Shown here: piece by piece, positions 26,360 to 34,133 of the stretch
Layout of the letters: each line of letters begins with the position of its first letter
How positions within the stretch are numbered: the first letter of the stretch is position 1
Source: UMGS363 sp051881775
GTDB lineage: Bacteria; Bacillota; Clostridia; Oscillospirales; Ruminococcaceae
Length of the DNA: 64,000 bases
Reading direction: 5' to 3'
Assembly (NCBI GenBank): GCA_051881775.1
Contig: JBJEQN010000122.1
Location: 1-64,000, forward strand
Translations under genes and position numbers: made by a program
The notes under the pieces: generated by a model
What the model was told of the DNA's origin: nothing
Databases searched by the model: none
The model's input: the letters and a program-made list of their open reading frames with translations, nothing else

Positions 26360-26389
26360 ATCTGTCGGAAGAAATTCCGACAGATTTTT
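26360..26389 (+). terminator. Terminator-like hairpin between glgD and glgA
   Basis: ATCTGTCGGAA (26360-26370) pairs perfectly with TTCCGACAGAT (26375-26385) around a GAAA tetraloop, with TTTTG after it. It would act as a partial terminator or mRNA-end/stability element inside the operon, lowering glgA relative to glgBCD. Confidence 0.75.
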
Positions 26390-26422
26390 GTGCGTAAAAT
26401 AATGAAAGGATTGATCTATACA

Positions 26423-27844
26423 ATGAAAATTTTATATGCTGCCTCCGAAGCGCTCCCTTACGCTGCCTCGGGCGGACTTGCAGACGTTGCAGGCTCCCTT
26501 CCCCCTGCCTTTGCAAGAGCCGGACACGATGCAAGAGTTGTTCTCCCTCTTTACAAGAACGTTAAGCCCGAGCTGAGAAGCAAGCTTGAATTCATGACCA
26601 ACTTTACCGTTGACGTTGGCTGGAGAAAGCAGTACTGCGGCGTTTTCAAGGGCGAGGTAAACGGCGTTGTTTACTATCTTCTCGATAACGAGTATTATTT
26701 CGGAAGAGACGGACTTTACGGCTTTTACGATGACTGCGAGCGTTTCGTTTTCCTTTCAAGAGCAATAATGGAAATGCTCAAATACATCGGCTGGAAGCCC
26801 GACGTTATCAACTGCAACGACTGGCAGACGGCTCTTGTTCCCGTTTATTACAACGTTTTCTACAAGTACCAGTACGGTTATGACGACATCAAGACCGTAT
26901 TCACTATCCACAACATCCAGTATCAGGGCAAGTACGGTATGGAGGTGCTTAACGAAGTCCTTGGCATACCGATGTATCACACCAAGCTGATCGAATACGA
27001 TGGCTGCGTAAACCTTATGAAGGCTGCTTTTGAAACTGCCGATAAGATCACCACCGTATCACCAAGCTATGCGTGGGAGATACTTGACCCCTGGTATTCA
27101 CACGGTCTTGACAGAGCCCTTGCCAACAAGCAGTACAAGCTCTGCGGCTTCCTTAACGGCATAGACACCAACCTTTACAATCCCGAAACAGACCCCCTCA
27201 TTACAAAGCACTTCTCCGCAAAGAATATGAAGGGCAAGGCAGAGTGCAAAAAGGCGCTGCTTTCTGAACTGCATCTTCAGGAGGGCGATGAGCCTGTTAT
27301 CGGTATCGTAACAAGATTCGTATCCCATAAGGGCATCGACCTTATCAAGTATGTGTTTGAGGATATGCTGAGCCTTGGCTATAAGTTCGCTATCGTAGGC
27401 TCCGGCGAGAAGATATATGAGGACTTCTTCAAGGAAATGGCTTGGAGACATCCCGACAGAGTAAGCGCAACAATAGGCTTTATCCCTGCCCTTGCAAGAC
27501 GCATTTACTCCGGTGTTGATATGTTCCTTATGCCTTCACAGAGCGAGCCTTGCGGTCTTGCACAGATGATCTCCATGCGTTACGGTACTATCCCCATAGT
27601 TCGTGAAACAGGCGGTCTCCGTGACAGCGTAAAGGACGCAGGTGACGCAGAGGGCAACGGCTTCACCTTCAAGACCTACAATGCGCACGATATGCTTGAC
27701 GCAACAAGACGAGCAAGAGAAGCATACGGCGACAAGGAACGCTGGAAGTACATTATGAAAACAGCAATGACTACCGACTTCGGCTGGGATAATTCCGCAG
27801 AGCTTTATCTCGGACTTTACAGAGAGCTTGTTGGTAACAAGTAA
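26423..27844 (+). CDS. glgA: Glycogen (starch) synthase, GT5
   Basis: 473 residues. It transfers glucose from ADP-glucose to growing alpha-1,4-glucan. The N-terminal loop reads AASGGLADVAGSLP at residues ~11-24; the classical KTGGL lysine is replaced by Ala, as in other clostridial-type enzymes I know of. Further motifs are NCNDWQTALVP, TIHNIQYQGKYG, GIVTRFVSHKGIDL, and the donor-site block PSQSEPCGLAQMISMRYGT. I start at ATG 26423 (MKILYAASE), preceded by GAAAGGA. An upstream in-frame extension has no better ribosome site. Last gene of the glg operon. Confidence 0.95.
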   Translation: MKILYAASEALPYAASGGLADVAGSLPPAFARAGHDARVVLPLYKNVKPELRSKLEFMTNFTVDVGWRKQYCGVFKGEVNGVVYYLLDNEYYFGRDGLYGFYDDCERFVFLSRAIMEMLKYIGWKPDVINCNDWQTALVPVYYNVFYKYQYGYDDIKTVFTIHNIQYQGKYGMEVLNEVLGIPMYHTKLIEYDGCVNLMKAAFETADKITTVSPSYAWEILDPWYSHGLDRALANKQYKLCGFLNGIDTNLYNPETDPLITKHFSAKNMKGKAECKKALLSELHLQEGDEPVIGIVTRFVSHKGIDLIKYVFEDMLSLGYKFAIVGSGEKIYEDFFKEMAWRHPDRVSATIGFIPALARRIYSGVDMFLMPSQSEPCGLAQMISMRYGTIPIVRETGGLRDSVKDAGDAEGNGFTFKTYNAHDMLDATRRAREAYGDKERWKYIMKTAMTTDFGWDNSAELYLGLYRELVGNK

Positions 27845-27852
27845 ATAAATAC

Positions 27853-27902
27853 AGACCCGTCAGCAGAGCAATGTTAATACGGTTTTGCTGTCGGGTCTTT
27901 TG
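27853..27902 (+). terminator. Terminator of glycogen operon
   Basis: GACCCG-T-CAGCA pairs with TGCTG-T-CGGGTC across a ~20-nt loop, followed by TTTTGT. Confidence 0.75.
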
Positions 27903-27907
27903 TAACA

Positions 27908-28066
27908 TACTAAGTTCATATCAACCTATAGACAAATCCGAAAGCTATAATTACGTCACTCGTCGTCAAGCTCCCTTGCAAGGCACCAAGCATTGCGGCG
28001 GTCGCTTTCCTTGATTGACGTAATTCTATCTCCCGTCTTTGTCTATAGAACGATATGAACTTAGTA
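27908..28066. repeat. MITE-like element with ~54-bp imperfect terminal inverted repeats
   Basis: The left end TACTAAGTTCATATC (27908) is the exact inverse of the right end GATATGAACTTAGTA (ending 28066). Further matching blocks are CTATAGACAAA and AATTACGTCA. The ~50-bp middle is GC-richer. No reading frame fits a transposase. The right end touches the stop codon (28067-28069) of the next gene. Confidence 0.85.
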
Positions 28067-28879
28067 TTATCCCATTCCATAGGTCTGCACGGTTTCAAAA
28101 AGGTCGCTTTCAAGAATATCCTTGGGCGTTACTATCAAGCCCTTGTCCGAATCTATGTCATAGCCTGCGGAGGCGTATGCAAGCCAGACTAAATGTGCGC
28201 ATTGGGTCGCTCCGGCAGTTTCTATATTGCTGTATTTCGGCGGAAACAACCCCACTATAAGGTTGTAGGGCTTGTCGTTAAGGTATTTTTCCGCTGTATT
28301 TGCAATTTTTGTACGTTCCTCAGCAGAAGCGTTTTTCAGCCGCAGAACGGTTATATTCGGGTAGCGCTCCCACTTTGAAATGTTCTGTATTGAAGAGTTT
28401 TTTCCTATTACCACCGCTTCAAGCGTCCTGCCTTCCTCGGCGTCTATAACAATGGCGGCGTGACCGTTGCGCCAGCTGAAAACGTGGGATGAACGGGTTA
28501 TCAGAATGTCGCCTTCTTCAATAGAAGCAAGCTTAAGCTGCGGCGAAATTACATATTCCTCGGAAGAAACAGGGGAGTTCCGTATACAACGATATTCCAC
28601 AGGGGCAAAATAGATGCGCTGATATTCTTCAAGCTCCCCGAGGCTTTGAAGTTCGTCCACTGCGGCTTTTCCAAGTCCCGTCTGCTCAAAAATAAAGCGG
28701 TAATCCTCCTCCGTAAGTGTTTCACGTTCTGCGGAAATAAGGGGAGAAAGATCCGATTTTTCGGCATAAGGCGGTATATGGGCAATTGTTTCCGTGTAAA
28801 AATAAGAGGCAAGATACAGCGAAAGAAGGCAGTACAGCCATAATATATATAAAATCGTTTTTTTGCCGGATATTTGCAT
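28067..28879 (-). CDS. YiiX-like permuted NlpC/P60 protein, membrane-anchored
   Basis: 270 residues. An N-terminal transmembrane segment (ILYILWLYCLLSLYLASYFY) is followed by an extracytoplasmic domain with the circularly permuted papain-like pattern of the YiiX/YaeF class. The motif EGDILITRSSHVFSWRNGHA carries the His-containing strand, and the catalytic Cys lies in ATQCAHLVWLAY near the C-terminus. Family members are proposed amidases or lipid/peptide hydrolases at the cell envelope. The substrate is unproven. It is monocistronic. Confidence 0.75.
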   Translation of the reverse strand: MQISGKKTILYILWLYCLLSLYLASYFYTETIAHIPPYAEKSDLSPLISAERETLTEEDYRFIFEQTGLGKAAVDELQSLGELEEYQRIYFAPVEYRCIRNSPVSSEEYVISPQLKLASIEEGDILITRSSHVFSWRNGHAAIVIDAEEGRTLEAVVIGKNSSIQNISKWERYPNITVLRLKNASAEERTKIANTAEKYLNDKPYNLIVGLFPPKYSNIETAGATQCAHLVWLAYASAGYDIDSDKGLIVTPKDILESDLFETVQTYGMG

Positions 28880-29034
28880 TTTATCTGAACGTTCCTTAGT
28901 ATTATATCAAAGGTTTTTGTATCTGTATTAGTTTATCCTTTGCTGTCTCCGGGATTCATTCTATATTTTAACTATATCGTTTCTATGCTGTTAAAATAAA
29001 ATGGTAAAAACTGCATAATTTTTATGCACGCCTA

Positions 29035-29063
29035 TTGCATTTTATAATAAAATGGGTTAAAAT
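29035..29063 (+). promoter_or_regulatory. Promoter of pyruvate kinase
   Basis: TTGCAT (29035-29040) and TAAAAT (29058-29063) with a 17-bp spacer, ~58 bp before the ATG. The remaining 28880-29034 gap is AT-rich without other visible signals. Confidence 0.6.
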
Positions 29064-29120
29064 AATAGCGTATAAATAGGTATATCCGAAACCGCAAAAT
29101 TTGAAAGGAACGGTTTGATT

Positions 29121-30539
29121 ATGAGAAAAACAAAAATTGTATGTACTGTCGGTCCTGCTACAGACGACGACAAAATTCTGCGTGAAATGATACTCGCCGG
29201 AATGAACGTTGCAAGATTCAATTTTTCCCACGGCGATTTTGATATGCACAAAAGGCGTTTTGAACAGGTAGTCCGTCTGCGTGAAGAACTGGGAATACCC
29301 ATTGCCACAATGCTTGATACAAAGGGTCCCGAGATACGCATCGGCAAGTTTGAAGGCGACAAGCCCGTTGAAATAAAGGACGGGGATGTGTTCACCCTTA
29401 CCACCGAACAGTGCGTCTGCACAGCGGAAAAGGCGTGTATCTCCTTCAGGGGTCTGCCCCACGATGTTACCGTTGGAACCACCATTCTCATTAACGACGG
29501 CGTTATTGAGCTGCGCACGGAAAAAATAACCGACACGGATATTATCTGCCGTGTTGTCAACGGCGGCGTTCTTTCAAACAACAAGGGCGTGAACGTTCCC
29601 GGAGTGGAGCTTTCCATGCCATACCTTTCCGACCGTGATATGAGCGACCTTGAATTCGGTGCAAAAATTGGCTTCGACTTCATTGCCGCTTCCTTTGTGC
29701 GTACCTCGGCAGATATAAACTATCTCAAGAAGTTCACCAAGAGCCTTGGCTGGACAACTCCCCGTATCATTGCCAAGATCGAAAATATGGACGGCGTAAA
29801 CAACATTGACGAGATAATCGACGTTTCCGACGGAATCATGGTCGCAAGAGGCGATATGGGCGTTGAGATACCCTTCGAGCAGATACCTGCTATCCAGAAG
29901 GACATCATCGCCAAGGGATATATGGCAGGCAAGCAGGTCATTACCGCAACACAGATGCTTGAATCCATGATAACAAACCCCCGTCCTACCCGTGCCGAGA
30001 TAACAGACGTTGCAAACGCTATTTACGACGGCACCTCCGCTATAATGCTTTCCGGCGAGACCGCTGCAGGCAAGCACCCCGTTGAGGCGGTAAAAACTAT
30101 GGCGCTTATTGCAGAAACTACGGAAAAGGACATCAACTATATTTCCCGTCTTTCCAAGCGTCCCGTTCCAAGCGAAAGAAACCTTACAAACGCTATTTCC
30201 CACGCTGCGGTCACAACGGCTCACGACCTTGGCGCAAAGGCTGTTATTACGGTAACAAAGTCAGGCTCCACCGCAAGGAATCTTTCAAAGTTCCGTCCCT
30301 CCTGCATGATAATAGGCTGTACGCCCGATGAAACGGTGCTTCGTCAGATGAGTCTCAGCTGGGGCGTTGTTCCCGTTCATATGGACGAAAAGGAAAGCAC
30401 AGACGAGCTGTTCAGCGCCGCTATCGAAGTTGCCAAGGAGCACAGTCTTGTTGAAAAGGACGACATCGTTGTTATTACGGCAGGTATCCCTCTCGGCATT
30501 GCAGGCAATACGAATATGCTTAAGGTGGATAAGATATAA
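29121..30539 (+). CDS. pyk: Pyruvate kinase
   Basis: 472 residues. It converts phosphoenolpyruvate and ADP to pyruvate and ATP, the last step of glycolysis. Motifs are RKTKIVCTVGPA at the N-terminus, NVARFNFSHG, LDTKGPEIRIG, MVARGDMGVEIP, and ITATQMLESM at the active-site loop. It lacks the extra C-terminal PEP-utiliser domain of Bacillus-type enzymes. The ATG at 29121 follows TTGAAAGGAACGG with normal spacing. Monocistronic with a strong terminator shared with the convergent CPBP gene. Confidence 0.97.
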   Translation: MRKTKIVCTVGPATDDDKILREMILAGMNVARFNFSHGDFDMHKRRFEQVVRLREELGIPIATMLDTKGPEIRIGKFEGDKPVEIKDGDVFTLTTEQCVCTAEKACISFRGLPHDVTVGTTILINDGVIELRTEKITDTDIICRVVNGGVLSNNKGVNVPGVELSMPYLSDRDMSDLEFGAKIGFDFIAASFVRTSADINYLKKFTKSLGWTTPRIIAKIENMDGVNNIDEIIDVSDGIMVARGDMGVEIPFEQIPAIQKDIIAKGYMAGKQVITATQMLESMITNPRPTRAEITDVANAIYDGTSAIMLSGETAAGKHPVEAVKTMALIAETTEKDINYISRLSKRPVPSERNLTNAISHAAVTTAHDLGAKAVITVTKSGSTARNLSKFRPSCMIIGCTPDETVLRQMSLSWGVVPVHMDEKESTDELFSAAIEVAKEHSLVEKDDIVVITAGIPLGIAGNTNMLKVDKI

Positions 30540-30551
30540 TTTTTCTCTTAT

Positions 30552-30597
30552 AAACAAAAATTCCGCACGGTCATAGGCTGTGCGGAATTTTTGTTTT
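30552..30597. terminator. Bidirectional terminator between pyk and CPBP gene
   Basis: AAACAAAAATTCCGCAC (30552-30568) pairs perfectly with GTGCGGAATTTTTGTTT (30580-30596). T tracts on both strands serve both convergent genes. Confidence 0.92.
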
Positions 30598-31693
30598 AAT
30601 TTATCTTCTGCATAGGTGCAACGAATGTAAGATAAGCATATCCGATAAAGATAACGTACCATATTATTGACTGCGCAAGTACGGGCCAGCCTCGGCTTTT
30701 TCCTGCAGGAGTAGGCTTTCTAACGTTGTTTTTCTGGACAAGAGCAAGAATAAGAAGTATGGTACCTGCAATCAGGAAGCCGTAGCGGAACAGGGCGTTG
30801 AAAGCAACTGCCGCCATAAAAGCCGGGTTATCCGTGGAAATGTTCATGTTTCCTGCCGCAACATTCTGATAGGCTCCATAATCGGCACACTGAAGAACAA
30901 GGGTGGTTAAAACTCCCGTGGTGTTGATGATAACGTGGGTAATTACAGAGGGAACGATCGATTCGTATTTGAGCGTAACTGCGGCAAGCACCAGACCAAG
31001 GGCGAAAGCAAGGATAAACTGCTGGTAATTCTGGTGCATAAGTCCGAAAATAAGCGCCGAGATAACTATTGCAAACCGCTCGTTGTACTTGCGAAGACCC
31101 TGGAGGATAACGCCTCTGTACAGAAGCTCTTCAAGGAGAGGCCCGAGCAGGCAGGCGTAGAAATACATTATTATCACCGACCAAGCGGAGTTTTCGTGTA
31201 TTGTAAGGTCGGCGGTTGCCGATTGAAGATTGAATTTTGCAAGTATGCCGGCTACGAACAATGCCACAAGCTGAGCGCCTGTCTGTATGCCAAGTCCGAT
31301 GGAGCAGGTCTTTACCACCGTTCCGCCTGTGTAGCCGCTGCGTGTGAAAAGTGAGCGCAGGTCAAGCTTTAAAAGCCTGCAGCCAAGCAATATTGACAAA
31401 ATTTCGCTTACTATAGGAATTGCGCAGGACACGATAACGGAAATATCGGGGTTTTCCGTAAGCATACGCCGTGCGGTTTCTTTTATTGAAGAAAAAGTGA
31501 ATTCTCCGCCGCCTGCAAGTCCAAGAATAAGGTATGCCGCTCCCGTAAGGATAAAGTTGAACATTACCATATTGAAAATTATGACAAGACCCACTTTAAG
31601 GTATCTTATGCGTATGCTCTTTTTTTCTTCCTTGTCGGGCTTTACGGAAACCGCTGCAGGGGAAACATCTGCTGTTGAATAAGACTGTTCCAT
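30596..31693 (-). CDS. CPBP-family intramembrane metalloprotease
   Basis: 365 residues with about eight transmembrane helices. Motifs are EELLYRGVIL, FGLMHQNYQQ, and a distal His in VITHVIINTTG. It is similar in plan and motif context to the protein at 14137-15201 (both begin with a Tyr/Pro-rich or charged cytoplasmic tail, then KKxIRxxY). The two are probably paralogues. It stands alone on the minus strand between pyk and rnhA. Confidence 0.88.
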   Translation of the reverse strand: MEQSYSTADVSPAAVSVKPDKEEKKSIRIRYLKVGLVIIFNMVMFNFILTGAAYLILGLAGGGEFTFSSIKETARRMLTENPDISVIVSCAIPIVSEILSILLGCRLLKLDLRSLFTRSGYTGGTVVKTCSIGLGIQTGAQLVALFVAGILAKFNLQSATADLTIHENSAWSVIIMYFYACLLGPLLEELLYRGVILQGLRKYNERFAIVISALIFGLMHQNYQQFILAFALGLVLAAVTLKYESIVPSVITHVIINTTGVLTTLVLQCADYGAYQNVAAGNMNISTDNPAFMAAVAFNALFRYGFLIAGTILLILALVQKNNVRKPTPAGKSRGWPVLAQSIIWYVIFIGYAYLTFVAPMQKIN

Positions 31694-31798
31694 TAAAAAA
31701 CTCCTTTAAGTTGATATTTTAATTCTATAACATTATTGTGTCAGGCTCGTGTCAAGGTTCAGAAATCAATGAGGAAAGTTTTAAGACAAAGATCACAG

Positions 31799-31832
31799 CT
31801 CAATTTCACTTTCAACTTTCCAAATTCCACTT
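31799..31832. repeat. Purine-word repeat (inverse orientation) behind rnhA
   Basis: TTTCACTTTCAACTTTCC followed by AAATTCCACTTT is the reverse complement of the GGAAAGTTGAAAGTG words at 7.8 and 18.3 kb. It ends at the rnhA stop codon. The rest of 31694-31798 shows nothing clear. Confidence 0.55.
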
Positions 31833-32270
31833 TTATTGCGCCGCTTTGTCACGCTCCATGACCGCAAGCTGGTCGCAGCGCTCGTTTTCGGGGTGTCCTG
31901 CGTGACCCTTTACCCAGACGAACTTAACATTGTGTATCTCGGTAAGTTCAAGGAGCCTTGCCCACAGGTCGGAATTGAGGGCAGGCTTTTTGTCCGATTT
32001 GACCCAGCCGTTTTTCCGCCAGGAAGCCGCCCAGCCTTTGGTTATCCCGTCAACAACGTACTTGCTGTCGGTGGTAAGGATAACATCACAGGGATATTTC
32101 AGCGCAGAAAGTCCGGCTATGGCTCCGGAAAGCTCCATGCGGTTGTTTGTAGTCTGTTTTTCGCCGCCGGAAAGCTCTTTTGTTTTCCCTGCGGCTCTGA
32201 GGATAACGCCGTAACCGCCGGGACCGGGATTTCCCGAGCAGGCTCCGTCGGTAAAAATTTCAACTGTCAT
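31833..32270 (-). CDS. rnhA: Ribonuclease HI
   Basis: 145 residues. It degrades the RNA strand of RNA-DNA hybrids. The metal-binding residues are present: Asp in EIFTDGACSGNPGPGGYG, Glu in NNRMELSGAI, Asp in LTTDSKYVVDG, and Asp in NERCDQLAV, along with the basic handle-like WKNGWVKSDKKP-type segment (KNGWVKSDKKPALN). Length is normal and the gene is monocistronic. ACGGAGG lies upstream of the ATG at 32270. Confidence 0.95.
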   Translation of the reverse strand: MTVEIFTDGACSGNPGPGGYGVILRAAGKTKELSGGEKQTTNNRMELSGAIAGLSALKYPCDVILTTDSKYVVDGITKGWAASWRKNGWVKSDKKPALNSDLWARLLELTEIHNVKFVWVKGHAGHPENERCDQLAVMERDKAAQ

Positions 32271-32302
32271 TATAAACCTCCGTTAAATTTACCTATTACA
32301 AT

Positions 32303-32311
32303 ATTATACCA
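32303..32311 (-). promoter_or_regulatory. Extended -10 promoter of rnhA
   Basis: On the minus strand TGG-TATAAT (32311-32303) is an extended -10 element, 33 bp before the rnhA start. No good -35 is seen. Confidence 0.6.
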
Positions 32312-32429
32312 TAATAAATTCTTTTTGAACAGAGTTTTAAGCATAATTTCCGAATTTTTTTCGGCTTTTCTTTTGTACAAATAGCAGTAAAGAAAATTGT
32401 TTATAATATACAATTAATTTTTGGCGCTA

Positions 32430-32458
32430 TTGACATTTTTAAGGCATTGTGATACAAT
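32430..32458 (+). promoter_or_regulatory. Promoter of solute-binding lipoprotein
   Basis: Perfect TTGACA (32430-32435) and TACAAT (32453-32458), spacer 17 bp. The predicted start is near 32465, immediately upstream of two cre-like operators. Confidence 0.85.
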
Positions 32459-32481
32459 TACAACAAGTTACAGGAGCAGTG

Positions 32482-32515
32482 ATGTAAGCGGTTTAAAAAA
32501 TGCAAACGTTTACAT
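32482..32515 (+). promoter_or_regulatory. Tandem cre (CcpA/LacI-family) operators
   Basis: ATGCAAACGTTTACAT (32500-32515) matches the Bacillus cre consensus WTGNAARCGNWWWCAW at every position. ATGTAAGCGGTTTAAA (32482-32497) matches 15 of 16. The sites start 18 bp apart and lie downstream of the predicted transcription start, where a bound repressor would block elongation. A local LacI-type regulator instead of CcpA is also possible. Confidence 0.75.
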
Positions 32516-32582
32516 CCTGCGACAGCAACGGAAAAAGTAAATGAGTAAAATTTGTATATTACTTGCAAGGAGGAGTATAATT

Positions 32583-33968
32583 TTGAAGAATTACAAGAAA
32601 TTGGCAGCCGCTCTTATGGCGCTGACTATGACTGCGGCTCTTACCGCCTGCGGAGAAAACAGCGGCGATGAAGGTTCCGCTTCCGTTACAGAGGACATTA
32701 CCACTACAGAAAAGACCGAATGGACAGGCGATAATATTGAGGTCACAGCCGATGAGGGAGAGCTTTCCACCGATGTTGACATCAGCGGAAAAACTCTGAA
32801 ATGGATGGGTATCTACGACCTTAACCCCACAAACGATTCTCCCGAACGTTCTGCGGAACTTGCCCTTTTTGAAGATACATACGGCGCTTCTATCGAATAT
32901 ATCCCCACGACCTCCGATAAGCGCTTCGACGACCTTGCTACAGCTATTCTCGGCGGTCAGTCACCCGATATTTTCGTTTACGAGTGGCGTTCCTTCCCTT
33001 ATGATATTTCCAAGGGACAGTATCAGCCTATAGATTCCCTTATCGATTGGGAAGACCCTATGTGGGCAGACGTTAAGGACGTTGCAGACCAGTTTACATG
33101 GAAGGGCGAGCACTATATCGCTCCTCTCGGCTACGCTTTCAGCGACACTCAGGTGCTTATGTACAGCAGGGAAATGATGGAAGAACAGGGTCTTGACGAT
33201 CCCTGGGAGCTTTATGAAGCAGGCGAGTGGGATTGGAACGCTTTCCTCGACACTATGAAGACCTATGTTGAGAACAATCCCGACAACTACGGCATCGGCG
33301 GCTGGTGGGCAAACGCTTTCGTTTACACCGCAGGCGAAACTATGGTAACATATGACGGCGATAAGTTCTATAACAATATGAACAGCGCTGCTATCGAACG
33401 TGCAGAGGGCGTACTTGAGGACATCTTCAAGAACAACCTTATCAAGAGAGGCTGGATAGGACCCGAAGCTGCATTCACTACCGGCGACCTTCTCTTCTAT
33501 TCAATGGGTACTTGGGCATATAACGGCGCTGCAGAGTCCGTTCCCGAGCAGACTATCCAGATCGTTCCTTTCCCCAAGAATCCCGATTCCGACACATACT
33601 ACGTTTCCAACAAGGTAAACGCATATATGTGGGTCAAGGGTTCCGAAAACGGCGACGTTGTAAAGGCTTGGTTCGACTGCAACAGACTTGTTAACTACGA
33701 TGAGAAGTACACCGACATCACCAAGCAGAAGTTCCTTGAAAACAACAAGGGCTGGACTTCCGAAATGTATGATATTACAATGGATTTCTATGATTCCGAC
33801 AAGTTCACTCAGGCTTACGACTACGGCTACGGTCTCAGCACATATATGGGCGATGAAGTAATGAGCGTTCTTTATGAGGGTATTGCCAACGAGATCTCCG
33901 AAAACTGGGTACAGACCCGTGACACATACTCCAGCATCGTTGACGAGGAAATCGCTGCTTATAACTGA
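32583..33968 (+). CDS. ABC-type sugar solute-binding lipoprotein
   Basis: About 461 residues. The start is TTG at 32583, 9 nt after a strong AAGGAGG (32567-32573). The alternative ATG at 32541 lacks a ribosome site. The lipoprotein signal KNYKKLAAALMALTMTAALTAC carries lipobox LTAC, then an acidic Thr-rich linker. The mature part looks like a family 1 extracellular solute-binding protein (periplasmic-like fold, many aromatic residues such as YEWRSFPYD, GGWWANAF and AYMWVKG), suggesting an oligosaccharide ligand. No permease genes follow; a terminator closes the unit, so it must work with a transporter encoded elsewhere. The tandem cre sites suggest carbon catabolite control. Confidence 0.85.
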   Translation: MKNYKKLAAALMALTMTAALTACGENSGDEGSASVTEDITTTEKTEWTGDNIEVTADEGELSTDVDISGKTLKWMGIYDLNPTNDSPERSAELALFEDTYGASIEYIPTTSDKRFDDLATAILGGQSPDIFVYEWRSFPYDISKGQYQPIDSLIDWEDPMWADVKDVADQFTWKGEHYIAPLGYAFSDTQVLMYSREMMEEQGLDDPWELYEAGEWDWNAFLDTMKTYVENNPDNYGIGGWWANAFVYTAGETMVTYDGDKFYNNMNSAAIERAEGVLEDIFKNNLIKRGWIGPEAAFTTGDLLFYSMGTWAYNGAAESVPEQTIQIVPFPKNPDSDTYYVSNKVNAYMWVKGSENGDVVKAWFDCNRLVNYDEKYTDITKQKFLENNKGWTSEMYDITMDFYDSDKFTQAYDYGYGLSTYMGDEVMSVLYEGIANEISENWVQTRDTYSSIVDEEIAAYN

Positions 33969-33993
33969 TAAACGGCAGAATTAATGAGCTATT

Positions 33994-34032
33994 GCGGCTG
34001 TACACGTTTTTGCGTGTGCAGCCGTTTTGTTT
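33994..34032 (+). terminator. Terminator of solute-binding protein gene
   Basis: CGGCTG-T-ACACG pairs with CGTGT-G-CAGCCG, followed by TTTTGTTTT. Confidence 0.88.
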
Positions 34033-34070
34033 TAGGCAGTTTAAGAAATTGCAAAAAATGTTAAAAATTG

Positions 34071-34099
34071 TTGACTATTTTTTGCATATATAGTATAAT
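34071..34099 (+). promoter_or_regulatory. Promoter of chemotaxis receptor
   Basis: TTGACT (34071-34076) and perfect TATAAT (34094-34099) with a 17-bp spacer. Confidence 0.8.
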
Positions 34100-34133
34100 A
34101 AAGTCAACTAATTATGTGAAAGGATGAAAAAAT

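Noticed and set aside
28880..29120. Riboswitch or T-box upstream of pyk
   Set aside because: AT-rich leader with no conserved core or terminator pair that I can recognise.
32541..32582. ATG at 32541 as start of the solute-binding protein
   Set aside because: It has no ribosome site and would put 14 residues before a perfect lipoprotein signal; TTG 32583 follows AAGGAGG.
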